Made by a program: the position numbers and the translations under genes. From contig DIOT01000047.1 in NCBI GenBank assembly GCA_002426195.1, positions 228,303 through 292,302 on the forward strand: DNA of 64,000 bases, written 5' to 3'. Below, one piece after another: positions 16,503-24,530 of the stretch. Numbering within the stretch: the first letter of the stretch is position 1; the number at the start of each line of letters is the position of its first letter. The notes beneath the pieces were generated by a model. It ran no database searches and was not told where the DNA came from. It worked only from the letters and a program-made list of their open reading frames with translations. Source of the stretch: Bacteroidales bacterium UBA5507. GTDB lineage: Bacteria; Bacteroidota; Bacteroidia; Bacteroidales; Lentimicrobiaceae.

Positions 16503-17095
16503 TCAATATATCCCATAATTGCGATAATTAGAAACACCATGTACTGAAAACTTGTAAACACTAGCCCTTTATAGAAGTAAAGAGGGATTGAGATAATGTC
16601 GCCAATAATCCAGTAAATCCAATTTTCAACACGTTTAAGAGCCATTTGCCACATACCAATGATAAATAGTGCCGTAGTTAACGAGTCAATATATTGTACA
16701 GGAGAACTGAGATAAGCGATATTATCACGATTAAAATATCTGATAATTAAAAGGACTCCCACAAAAGATAAAATGGTTAGCAGAATTCCGGTAAACTGTT
16801 CAGATGGCTTATTTATTGAAATCTCCAGCGTCTCAACTTTACCATTTTTATGTGTCCAATTGTACCAGCCATACAAACTGACAACTGCATAGAAAAAATT
16901 AATACCCGCATCGCCGTATAGCTGTGCATTAAAGCAAATAAATACATAAATAACAACACTTATAATGCCTATTGGATAAACCAGTATATTTTCTTTACGT
17001 GCAAACCAAACACTGCCAATGCCTGTTAATGCAGCAATTAACTCCCAATAACTAGTGTTTAGAAGATTGATATAAAACTGATCGAAAATGCTCAT
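16457..17095 (-). CDS. pnuC: PnuC-family vitamin transporter (nicotinamide riboside or thiamine)
   Basis: A 212-residue membrane protein with about seven hydrophobic segments. It carries the family pattern YGWYNW in the middle and ENWIYWIIGDIISIPLYFYKG near the C-terminus, including the WxxW substrate motif. Pnu transporters are facilitators driven by phosphorylation of the imported vitamin, and the overlapping kinase gene downstream fits this. The thiamine-binding-type gene 1 base upstream leaves open whether it is PnuC (nicotinamide riboside) or PnuT (thiamine). Confidence 0.9.
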   Translation of the reverse strand: MSIFDQFYINLLNTSYWELIAALTGIGSVWFARKENILVYPIGIISVVIYVFICFNAQLYGDAGINFFYAVVSLYGWYNWTHKNGKVETLEISINKPSEQFTGILLTILSFVGVLLIIRYFNRDNIAYLSSPVQYIDSLTTALFIIGMWQMALKRVENWIYWIIGDIISIPLYFYKGLVFTSFQYMVFLIIAIMGYIEWRKRWVLINQSALQ

Positions 17096-17096
17096 C

Positions 17097-17342
17097 CTAA
17101 TTGCGCAAATCTGAGTTTATAATTTTCATTACAAATACAGAATGAGGAAGTTGAAAAGCATTTTTAATACAACCGGTAATTGTTGACATAACTTCGTCGA
17201 ATTCGCCAAATACCTGAGTTGACATAGTATTAGTTCTTACTTCAAGAGCATTATTCTGTTTTAAATCGCTAATGAATTTCAATATAGGTTGTTTATACTC
17301 TTCATTTAGCGGATAATAAGAAAGTTCTACCGAAATTCGCAT
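17097..17342 (-). CDS. Thiamine-binding-type protein (MTH1187/YkoF-like family)
   Basis: An 81-residue ferredoxin-fold protein starting MRISVELSYYPL. It fits the small MTH1187/YkoF family, some members of which bind thiamine or its pyrimidine half. I moved the start to the ATG at 17340-17342 since the family begins there and the promoter element at 17378 lies close upstream. It is the first gene of a three-gene operon with pnuC and the NadR-type kinase, with a 1-base gap to pnuC. The leader is only about 30 bases, too short for a TPP riboswitch. Confidence 0.75.
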   Translation of the reverse strand: MRISVELSYYPLNEEYKQPILKFISDLKQNNALEVRTNTMSTQVFGEFDEVMSTITGCIKNAFQLPHSVFVMKIINSDLRN

Positions 17343-17377
17343 GATAGTAGTATTTTTATTTGTTAATAAATCACCTA

Positions 17378-17385
17378 CAAAGATA
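17378..17385 (-). promoter_or_regulatory. Minus-7 promoter element TATCTTTG of the pnuC operon
   Basis: Exact TAnnTTTG match 35 bases upstream of the ATG at 17342. Confidence 0.5.
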
Positions 17386-17476
17386 CACCAATTGCGCACT
17401 TTGAAGAAATGACAATCTGAGTAACATTTGCAAAATATTCATAATATTGCATAAAAATAATCTTAAACCATCCACT

Positions 17477-18055
17477 ATGCTTAAGACTCACAACAATTCC
17501 ATTTATCGTTTAAGATTTTGTCTGATTATACTTTTATTTGCAGGATTTCTTACTTCCTGTCTTACGGTAGAAAAGAAGGAATATACATTTGAGCTGGGGA
17601 ATGATAACTCAGGTACATTAACTATCAAGTACATAAACATCATTTCCGTGATGGATAATGGGGTCAATGTATCAGAGGCGGATTTTAAAGAATTAGTTGA
17701 AGTCTATCTTGAAGGAGATCAATTAGATCAGGACTATCCTGCAGCTGAGGATATTAAAACCCGGTTATTTGAGGAGAACGGGCAACTTTGTGGAGAAGTT
17801 ACAATGAAATTCAATGATCTGAATTCAGCACGCCTGTATCAATATGATCGTAATTGTCCGATTATGATGAACATAAGCACAAACCTTGATTCAGAAACTT
17901 ATATCAGCACAAACGGTGAATATGGAAATGAGCATATGCCCGTGGTTTTCTGGAAGACCGGCACAAAAAAGTTAATAGTTACAACACAAGTAACCGCTCC
18001 TGACGAAAACAGCGTTAATCTGGTTGACGAATTCAGGAAATGGAAAGCAAATTAA
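17477..18055 (+). CDS. Putative lipoprotein of unknown function
   Basis: A 192-residue protein whose N-terminus has a hydrophobic stretch ending in a lipobox (FLTSC), so it is probably lipid-anchored. The rest is a single domain rich in predicted beta strands, with a Cys pair (QLCGE and DRNCP) that could form a disulfide. I use the ATG at 17477 rather than a TTG at 17447. I do not recognise the family. It stands alone, divergent from the pnuC operon and convergent with the YceI gene. Confidence 0.7.
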   Translation: MLKTHNNSIYRLRFCLIILLFAGFLTSCLTVEKKEYTFELGNDNSGTLTIKYINIISVMDNGVNVSEADFKELVEVYLEGDQLDQDYPAAEDIKTRLFEENGQLCGEVTMKFNDLNSARLYQYDRNCPIMMNISTNLDSETYISTNGEYGNEHMPVVFWKTGTKKLIVTTQVTAPDENSVNLVDEFRKWKAN

Positions 18056-18114
18056 AAATAAAGAGGCAGCTTCAAATCGAAACTACCCCTTTACCCCTTC
18101 TTCCTTTGTATATA

Positions 18115-18771
18115 TTAATTCACTTTTTTGCGAATTGTAACTTTTAAGCCAATTTCATCACTTATATAATTATCTCTGAGGTTATCAAAGAATTTTCTTG
18201 AGCCGTATCTGACATCCCATACTGAGCGATCAATTATAAACTGAGGAGTATTTACAACAACAGAATCTCCGGTTGCAACGAACGATGCAGGGAATTTAAC
18301 GCTCGCTGTCTTATCCTTCATAGTCAGGTTCCCTGTTACCTCATAGTTATTAGTATTACTAACCCTATTTGCGCTTGTAATTTCAAAGCGTGCTGTGGGA
18401 TATTTCTCGATATCAAAGAAATCAGCTGATTTCAGGTGGCCCACCAATTTAGCATTTGCTTCAGCATCACTAAGATCAAGATCCTTTATAGATGACATAT
18501 TAATAGTGAAATTACCTCCAATTAATGCACCATCAGTCATAAAAATCTGACCTTTTGATACATTGATCGTTCCATGATGCTGTCCGGTTGGTTTATATCC
18601 CTCCCACTCTACAATTGCATCAGTAGAATCAATACTTAGAGTTTGTTCACCTTCGGTAACAGTAACTTCTTTGGCTTCACCGGTCTCAGCTTTGTTCTTG
18701 CTTCCCGAATTGCACGAAATAATAGCAAACGAAAAAATCGCTGCGGCTGTAAGTAAAATTGCACGTTTCAT
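18115..18771 (-). CDS. YceI-family lipoprotein
   Basis: A 218-residue exported protein with a lipobox (FAIISC) after the signal peptide. From about residue 45 it follows the YceI fold, an extended lipocalin-like beta-barrel that binds polyisoprenoids: DAIVEWEGYKPTGQHHGTI, the LVGHLKSADFFDIEKYP motif and ATGDSV. The start was set at MKRAILL, since an upstream ATG adds 22 residues with no signal-peptide character. The ligand in this lineage is unknown; it could be a lipid or quinone precursor. Confidence 0.9.
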   Translation of the reverse strand: MKRAILLTAAAIFSFAIISCNSGSKNKAETGEAKEVTVTEGEQTLSIDSTDAIVEWEGYKPTGQHHGTINVSKGQIFMTDGALIGGNFTINMSSIKDLDLSDAEANAKLVGHLKSADFFDIEKYPTARFEITSANRVSNTNNYEVTGNLTMKDKTASVKFPASFVATGDSVVVNTPQFIIDRSVWDVRYGSRKFFDNLRDNYISDEIGLKVTIRKKVN

Positions 18772-18898
18772 TTTTTGATTAAAAATTATAAAGTTAATAT
18801 TGAGTTTGATAAACTCTTGTTTACACTTTTTGTTCAATTGATAAACAAGTACTTATCATTTAACATTATTTAACCGGTACACTATAGTTGATTAAGTG

Positions 18899-18906
18899 TA
18901 TATTTG
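18899..18906 (+). promoter_or_regulatory. Minus-7 promoter element TATATTTG
   Basis: Exact TAnnTTTG match 17 bases upstream of the ATG at 18924, supporting that start for the carboxypeptidase-regulatory-like protein. Confidence 0.45.
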
Positions 18907-18923
18907 TTGGTCATTCGTACCCT

Positions 18924-19676
18924 ATGTTGTCAAAATCAATATTCATTCTGGCGCTACTATTAATTTTTACTACCATTGGATTAAAAGCACAGCAATATGT
19001 ATTAATAAAAGGACAGGTTTGGGATTTTACGGGTGAGCAGTTAGTAGGAGCGCATGCTTTCAATAAAACCCGACATTACGGAACATTTACTGACAGAGAT
19101 GGAATCTTTTTCCTTGTAATGAATCCGGGAGATTCACTTCAGGTTACCATGGTAGGATATAAACCATATAAGATGAAAATCCCTCAGAAGTTGTCTGCCG
19201 ATACATACAAGCTTGACGTAACACTTATGGGTGATACTATAATGTTAAAATCTGCTGAAATCAAGCCATATCCTGAAACCTATGCCGAGTTGAAACAACA
19301 ATTCGTCAAATTGAAGGTACCTGAAGAAAAAATCCTTGATCGGATAACATTGCCCAATGAAATATACAGAAGCAAATACGCTAATCCCGATGGCACCGGA
19401 TTAGTCATTGGTGGTCCAATTACTGCATTGTACATGGCATTCAGCAGAGAAGGGAAAGAGCTGAAAAAGATGAGTACAATAATGGCCAGCGATAGGTTAC
19501 GGGAAAAGCTTTTGAGTATTATTTCCAGAGAAGTGCTTGAAAAGAAATTCGCCTTGAAATCGGACCAACAAATTGATGACATGATTCAGAATTGTAATAT
19601 TACTGAGGAATTTCTCCAGCGTAATTCAGGCTACGAAGTTATCCGGTTTATAATGAGGTGCACCGGTCGAAAATAA
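18924..19676 (+). CDS. Exported protein with carboxypeptidase-regulatory-like domain
   Basis: A 250-residue exported protein. Its signal peptide ends near GLKAQQ, and residues about 25-105 form a carboxypeptidase-regulatory-like beta-sandwich (IKGQVWDFTGEQLVGAHAFN, TFTDRDGIFFL, VGYKPYK), the module also found at the N-terminus of SusC-type receptors. Here there is no receptor barrel; residues 105-250 are charged and mostly helical. It is probably periplasmic. The partner is unknown. Confidence 0.75.
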   Translation: MLSKSIFILALLLIFTTIGLKAQQYVLIKGQVWDFTGEQLVGAHAFNKTRHYGTFTDRDGIFFLVMNPGDSLQVTMVGYKPYKMKIPQKLSADTYKLDVTLMGDTIMLKSAEIKPYPETYAELKQQFVKLKVPEEKILDRITLPNEIYRSKYANPDGTGLVIGGPITALYMAFSREGKELKKMSTIMASDRLREKLLSIISREVLEKKFALKSDQQIDDMIQNCNITEEFLQRNSGYEVIRFIMRCTGRK

Positions 19677-19782
19677 TTATCTAAGTCACTTGTTAGTTTT
19701 ACTGGACTTCACGCATCTCTTATATTTTAGATGAACCAAGAGGTGGGTAAATTGTTATCACGTTTCAATAAAGAAAAGCGTT

Positions 19783-22218
19783 ATGAATACAAAGGAGGCA
19801 ATTAAACCTGTCAATAAGAATAAAACCGGTTTATCATCAAAAGAGATTATCAACGATTACAGGATTGCATTTGAAAGCAGGCAAGCAAGCATTCTGGGAA
19901 GAAAAGAAGTGTTAACCGGGAAAGGCAAATTCGGAATTTTTGGAGATGGGAAAGAAATACCGCAGCTTGCAATGGCAAGGGCATTCAAAGAAGGTGATTG
20001 GAGATCGGGATATTACAGAGATCAAACATTTATGTTTGCAACAGGAATCATGACCCTGGAGGAGTTCTTCGCGCAGATTTATGGAGATACTGACCAGACA
20101 ATGAATCCCGGAACTGCCGGTAGAGTTATGAATAATCATTTTGCCACCCGAAGCTTAGATGACAATGGTGATTGGAAAGACTTAACCAGGCAGAAAAATT
20201 CCTCAGCTGACATATCCCCCACTGCCGGGCAAATGCCCAGACTTTTAGGTTTGGCTTTAGCATCAAAACTTTATAAGGAGAATAAAAATCAACTCATAGA
20301 AAAAGACTTTTCAATTTCAGGAAATGAAGTGGCTTTCGGTACAATAGGAGATGCTTCGACATCAGAAGGACACTTTTTTGAAACGATAAATGCAGCCTGT
20401 GTTTTACAGGTACCGTTAGTTATTTCAGTTTGGGATGATGGATGGGGAATATCAGTACCAAGTAAATATCAGACAACAAAGCAAAATATTTCAGAAATTC
20501 TTAAAGGTTTTGAAACGAATGAATCAGGTAAAGGGCTGACTTCCTACCGAATCCCCGGATGGGATTATGAGAAGCTTATTATCGCCTACAGGGAGGGGGT
20601 TGAAAAAAGCAGAAAGGAACATACCCCGGTCCTGTTTCATATTTACGATCTTACACAGCCTCAGGGACATTCGACAAGTGGTTCACACGAAAGATACAAA
20701 TCTAAGGAACGACTTGAATGGGAGAAAAAATATGATGGCCTTTCCATTATGAGAAAATGGATGATGGATAATGGTATAGCTGATGAAAAATTACTCATAC
20801 AGATTGAGCAAGAAAGCATTGAAAGAGTCAGATCTGCAAGAAACACTGCATGGGATAATTTCCAAACCCCAATTAAAAAACTTAGAGATGAGTTTTTGTA
20901 TGTGGCAGACGTATCAACCTGCAATTGTGCTAAAACCGAAAAAATAGAAAAACTGAAAGAGGATCTGAGATTAATTTCTGAGCCAATCAGAAAGGATGTG
21001 ATATCCTCCGCAAGAAAGGTTCTTAGGTTGATATGCGACTCCTGCAGCAATCCAATGAATTCTTTGAAATCAAATGTAACTAAGTGGCTTGAATCGGTTT
21101 CAGAAGATAGCATAGAGAGATATAACTCGCACCTTTATAGTCAGTCGAAGTATCGGATTTCCAACATCGAACCCATTATTCCTCAGTATGACAATGAGCA
21201 GGTTCAGCTAATCCCTGGAAGAGAAATCCTGAGAGACAACTTTGATGCTTTATTCGAAAAATATCCACAATTAGTATTATTCGGTGAAGATGTAGGAAAA
21301 ATCGGAGGAGTAAATCAATCTTATGAAGGACTTCAATCAAAATATGGTAAGCATCGAATATTCGATACCGGTATCAGAGAAGCAACGATAGTAGGGCAAG
21401 GTATTGGACTTGCGATGAGAGGTTTCAGGCCAATTACTGAAATACAATATTTCGATTACTTATTATACGGTCTGCAGGTAATAAGTGATGACTTAGCTAC
21501 ATTACAATACAGAACAAAAGGAGGGCAGAAAGCTCCCCTCATAATAAGTACCAGGGGACACAGACTTGAAGGCATATGGCATTCGGGCTCCCCTCTTAGT
21601 ATGGTTATAAATTCAATCAGAGGAGTTTATGTTTTAGTTCCCAGGGACATGACCAGAGCAGCAGGATTCTATAACACAATGCTCAACTCCGATGAACCGG
21701 CTTTGATTATTGAGCCATTGAATGGTTACAGACTGAGAGAACAAAAACCGCTTAACTATGGAGAGTTCAGAATATTACCTGGATATCCTGAAATTATAAA
21801 AGAAGGAACAGATGTTACTATCGTTACATATGGATCATGCGTAAGGATTGCCCAGGACGCAGTATCTCAACTTGAGGGCTTTAACATTTCCTGTGAGTTA
21901 ATTGATGTTCAATCACTTGAACCATTTGATGTGGAGCATATGATCACACAGTCGCTTAAAAAGACAAATAAAATTGTATTTTTTGATGAGGATGTACCAG
22001 GAGGAGCCACTGCATATATGATGCAAAAAGTTCTTGAAGAACAAAATGGTTACAAGTATCTGGACGCAACTCCTCAAACTATTACTGCCAAGCCTCATAG
22101 AGCAGCCTATAGCACTGATGGTGATTACTTTTCAAATCCAAATGCTGAAGATGTGTTTGATGCAGTTTATAATATAATGCACGAGCACAATCCTAAAAAA
22201 TATCCAAAAATATTTTGA
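19783..22218 (+). CDS. Fused 2-oxoacid dehydrogenase E1 (alpha and beta in one chain)
   Basis: An 811-residue thiamine-diphosphate enzyme. The alpha half (about 1-400) has PTAGQMPRLLGLALAS and GDASTSEGHFFE; the beta half (about 465-811) has FGEDVGKIGGVN, DTGIREATIVGQGIG and YGSCV. This is the E1 of a branched-chain-type or pyruvate dehydrogenase complex, with the E2 gene 4.4 kb downstream; E3 is not here. In the diphosphate-binding GDG-x-NN motif the final Asn pair reads Asp-Asp (near residue 217, in SVWDDGWGIS). The linker of about 70 residues contains four Cys (CNC and CDSC). The 2-oxoacid substrate cannot be assigned with certainty. Confidence 0.9.
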   Translation: MNTKEAIKPVNKNKTGLSSKEIINDYRIAFESRQASILGRKEVLTGKGKFGIFGDGKEIPQLAMARAFKEGDWRSGYYRDQTFMFATGIMTLEEFFAQIYGDTDQTMNPGTAGRVMNNHFATRSLDDNGDWKDLTRQKNSSADISPTAGQMPRLLGLALASKLYKENKNQLIEKDFSISGNEVAFGTIGDASTSEGHFFETINAACVLQVPLVISVWDDGWGISVPSKYQTTKQNISEILKGFETNESGKGLTSYRIPGWDYEKLIIAYREGVEKSRKEHTPVLFHIYDLTQPQGHSTSGSHERYKSKERLEWEKKYDGLSIMRKWMMDNGIADEKLLIQIEQESIERVRSARNTAWDNFQTPIKKLRDEFLYVADVSTCNCAKTEKIEKLKEDLRLISEPIRKDVISSARKVLRLICDSCSNPMNSLKSNVTKWLESVSEDSIERYNSHLYSQSKYRISNIEPIIPQYDNEQVQLIPGREILRDNFDALFEKYPQLVLFGEDVGKIGGVNQSYEGLQSKYGKHRIFDTGIREATIVGQGIGLAMRGFRPITEIQYFDYLLYGLQVISDDLATLQYRTKGGQKAPLIISTRGHRLEGIWHSGSPLSMVINSIRGVYVLVPRDMTRAAGFYNTMLNSDEPALIIEPLNGYRLREQKPLNYGEFRILPGYPEIIKEGTDVTIVTYGSCVRIAQDAVSQLEGFNISCELIDVQSLEPFDVEHMITQSLKKTNKIVFFDEDVPGGATAYMMQKVLEEQNGYKYLDATPQTITAKPHRAAYSTDGDYFSNPNAEDVFDAVYNIMHEHNPKKYPKIF

Positions 22219-22277
22219 CAGTTTTACTATTTATGCTACCTTAGTTGTTTATCCGATAATAAAAGATAAACTTCCTG

Positions 22278-24473
22278 ATGAGTATTGAAGAAAATAAGAT
22301 CCTTCATCACCAGAATAAAAGGTATCAAAAATGGATGGTTCCATTTTCCATATACTCAGTTGCTGCGATACTGATAATTACAGCAGGTTGGTTATACTTC
22401 AATGAAAGTCAGAAAATTGCATTCGAGAAAACAGAAACGCAATTAACTACCCTAAATCGTTCAAAAATTAATGAAATAGCCAATTGGTTTTCGGAAAGGA
22501 AAAAGGATTTAACATTCTATGTGAATAATAACTTTTTCATAGCAGAAGTGGAAAATTTTCTTTCTAATCCTAAAAAAGACAGGACTAATTTAAAGGAATG
22601 GCTTCATAACACCCAGCAATCGCATAATTACGATATCTTCCTGGTTACTCCAAATTCTAATTCATACTTCATATCGGGAAATGATAATACACCTTTGGGT
22701 GATTCCATTGTACAACAATGTGTTGCGTCTATAAGGAAGGGCAAAAGTATATTCATTGATATATCCAGGCGGCCTAATACGACAAAGCTATTTCACGTGT
22801 CGATAGAGCCAATGAGATTCAGAAATCAGGATACAGCATCAGCCTGTCTAGCTTTCAGAACAGATATAAGCGAACATTTTGTTAATGAGGTGATATTTGA
22901 GAGTAATAAACTAAAAGATGTTTCCTACTCCCTAATCAAGAAAGAATGCGATTCGATTTTTCTGATCAAAGAGAACAGTTTCTTACATATACATGAATTA
23001 TCAGAAGAAGACTCCAACAAACTTCATAACTCACCATTCTATTATGCGATTCAAGGAAATGAAGGGACTTACAAAGGTGAAGGCATTGACAAGAAAGAGA
23101 TTATTGCATCAATAAGACAGCTGCCGGGATCTTCATGGTATTTGGCAGTTCACATGAACACCTATAGCATTCAAAAACCTTTATCAGAAAACTGGCCAAC
23201 AGTTATTGGGTATCCACTATTGATAATCCTGATATTTATTTTATGGCATCTGAATTTTGTCCAGAAGGAAAAACATAGAAACCTGAAAATTCAGCTTCAG
23301 CTCAATGATGAATTAATCAATAACAGAGAGACACTTCAGACAATAATTCAATCTTCCCCATTGCCATTAATTGTAATATCAATAGATAAGAGAATCCTTA
23401 TTTGGAATAAGTCAGCAGCTAATATATTTGGATGGACTTTTGAGGAAATAAGTAATGGATTCAACCCTCTATATGATGATGAGAATATTGATGAATGGGA
23501 TCAAATTGTAAGTAACCTGGATAACGATAGTGAATTGTACATATTTGAGACAAGAAAAAAGAGCAAAGAGGGCAGGTTAATAGATTTGAAATGTTGGGTA
23601 ACTAAGTTACATAACCCTACTGAACAAAATAAAGAGTACCTCTTTATCTTTGACGATATAACCGAACGTAAGCAGGTGGCTGATGAACTCTTAAAGCTGA
23701 ATGAAGAGCTTGAGAATAGAGTGACTGAAAGAACGAAGGAAGTTGCCAAACTTAATAAATCGTTAATCGAAAGAGCGTCACAATTAGAAATTCTCAATTC
23801 AGAGCTTGAGTCTTTTACATATTCGGTTTCGCACGACTTGAAAGCGCCTTTAAGATCAATACAAGGGTTTTCTGATATTATTTTACAGGAATACACAGGT
23901 GATTTTAGCGAAGAAGTAGTTCGTCTTTTTCAAATTATCAGGAAAAATGCACAGCGGATGGATCAACTCATTAAAGATTTGCTCGATTTATCGAGGATTT
24001 CAAGAGTAAACCTGAAGTGTAACAAGATTGACATGGATAGCCTGGTAACCGACATTCTGAAAAGCGATTTTTCGAACACGGTTATTGATAGAATTAATAT
24101 CATAAGAGAACCATTGCTTGAAGCTTCTGGCGACCTGGTATTAATAAGACAAGTGTGGGTTAATCTGATTTCCAACGCTATTAAGTATTCTCATAAACAG
24201 GAAAATCCCATAATTTCAATAAGCAGTAAAAAAAATGGCGGATTTATTGAGTACAATGTGAAAGACAATGGAGTTGGATTCAATCCGGAATATATTGGTA
24301 AACTTTTCAACCTGTTCCAGCGATTACATTCGGATAAAGAATTTGAAGGGACAGGGGTTGGTCTGGCAATTGTTAAAAGAATTATAAAACGACATAATGG
24401 AGATGTTTGGGCTGAAGGAGAAGAAGGCAAAGGGGCAACTTTTCATTTTACATTGCCAGAATGGGTAAACTGA
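22278..24473 (+). CDS. Membrane sensor histidine kinase with PAS domain
   Basis: A 731-residue hybrid-free sensor kinase. One transmembrane helix is near 19-38 and another near 312-330, with a periplasmic sensor of about 270 residues between them, possibly a Cache-type fold. Then come a PAS domain (about 355-470), a coiled coil, HisKA with SHDLKAPLRS (phospho-acceptor His519), and HATPase_c with NAIKYS (N box), DNGVGF and GTGVGLAIVK (G boxes). No response regulator is adjacent, so the partner is encoded elsewhere. The ligand is unknown. Confidence 0.9.
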   Translation: MSIEENKILHHQNKRYQKWMVPFSIYSVAAILIITAGWLYFNESQKIAFEKTETQLTTLNRSKINEIANWFSERKKDLTFYVNNNFFIAEVENFLSNPKKDRTNLKEWLHNTQQSHNYDIFLVTPNSNSYFISGNDNTPLGDSIVQQCVASIRKGKSIFIDISRRPNTTKLFHVSIEPMRFRNQDTASACLAFRTDISEHFVNEVIFESNKLKDVSYSLIKKECDSIFLIKENSFLHIHELSEEDSNKLHNSPFYYAIQGNEGTYKGEGIDKKEIIASIRQLPGSSWYLAVHMNTYSIQKPLSENWPTVIGYPLLIILIFILWHLNFVQKEKHRNLKIQLQLNDELINNRETLQTIIQSSPLPLIVISIDKRILIWNKSAANIFGWTFEEISNGFNPLYDDENIDEWDQIVSNLDNDSELYIFETRKKSKEGRLIDLKCWVTKLHNPTEQNKEYLFIFDDITERKQVADELLKLNEELENRVTERTKEVAKLNKSLIERASQLEILNSELESFTYSVSHDLKAPLRSIQGFSDIILQEYTGDFSEEVVRLFQIIRKNAQRMDQLIKDLLDLSRISRVNLKCNKIDMDSLVTDILKSDFSNTVIDRINIIREPLLEASGDLVLIRQVWVNLISNAIKYSHKQENPIISISSKKNGGFIEYNVKDNGVGFNPEYIGKLFNLFQRLHSDKEFEGTGVGLAIVKRIIKRHNGDVWAEGEEGKGATFHFTLPEWVN

Positions 24474-24530
24474 CCAATATCACTTCTAATATTTTTAATA
24501 TCTTTACCCGCTTGAATAACCGCCTCATTA

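Noticed and set aside
22791..22800. CACGTG core resembling part of a parS site
   Set aside because: The left arm (TATTT) is close to the parS consensus but the right arm does not match, and it lies inside the histidine kinase gene.
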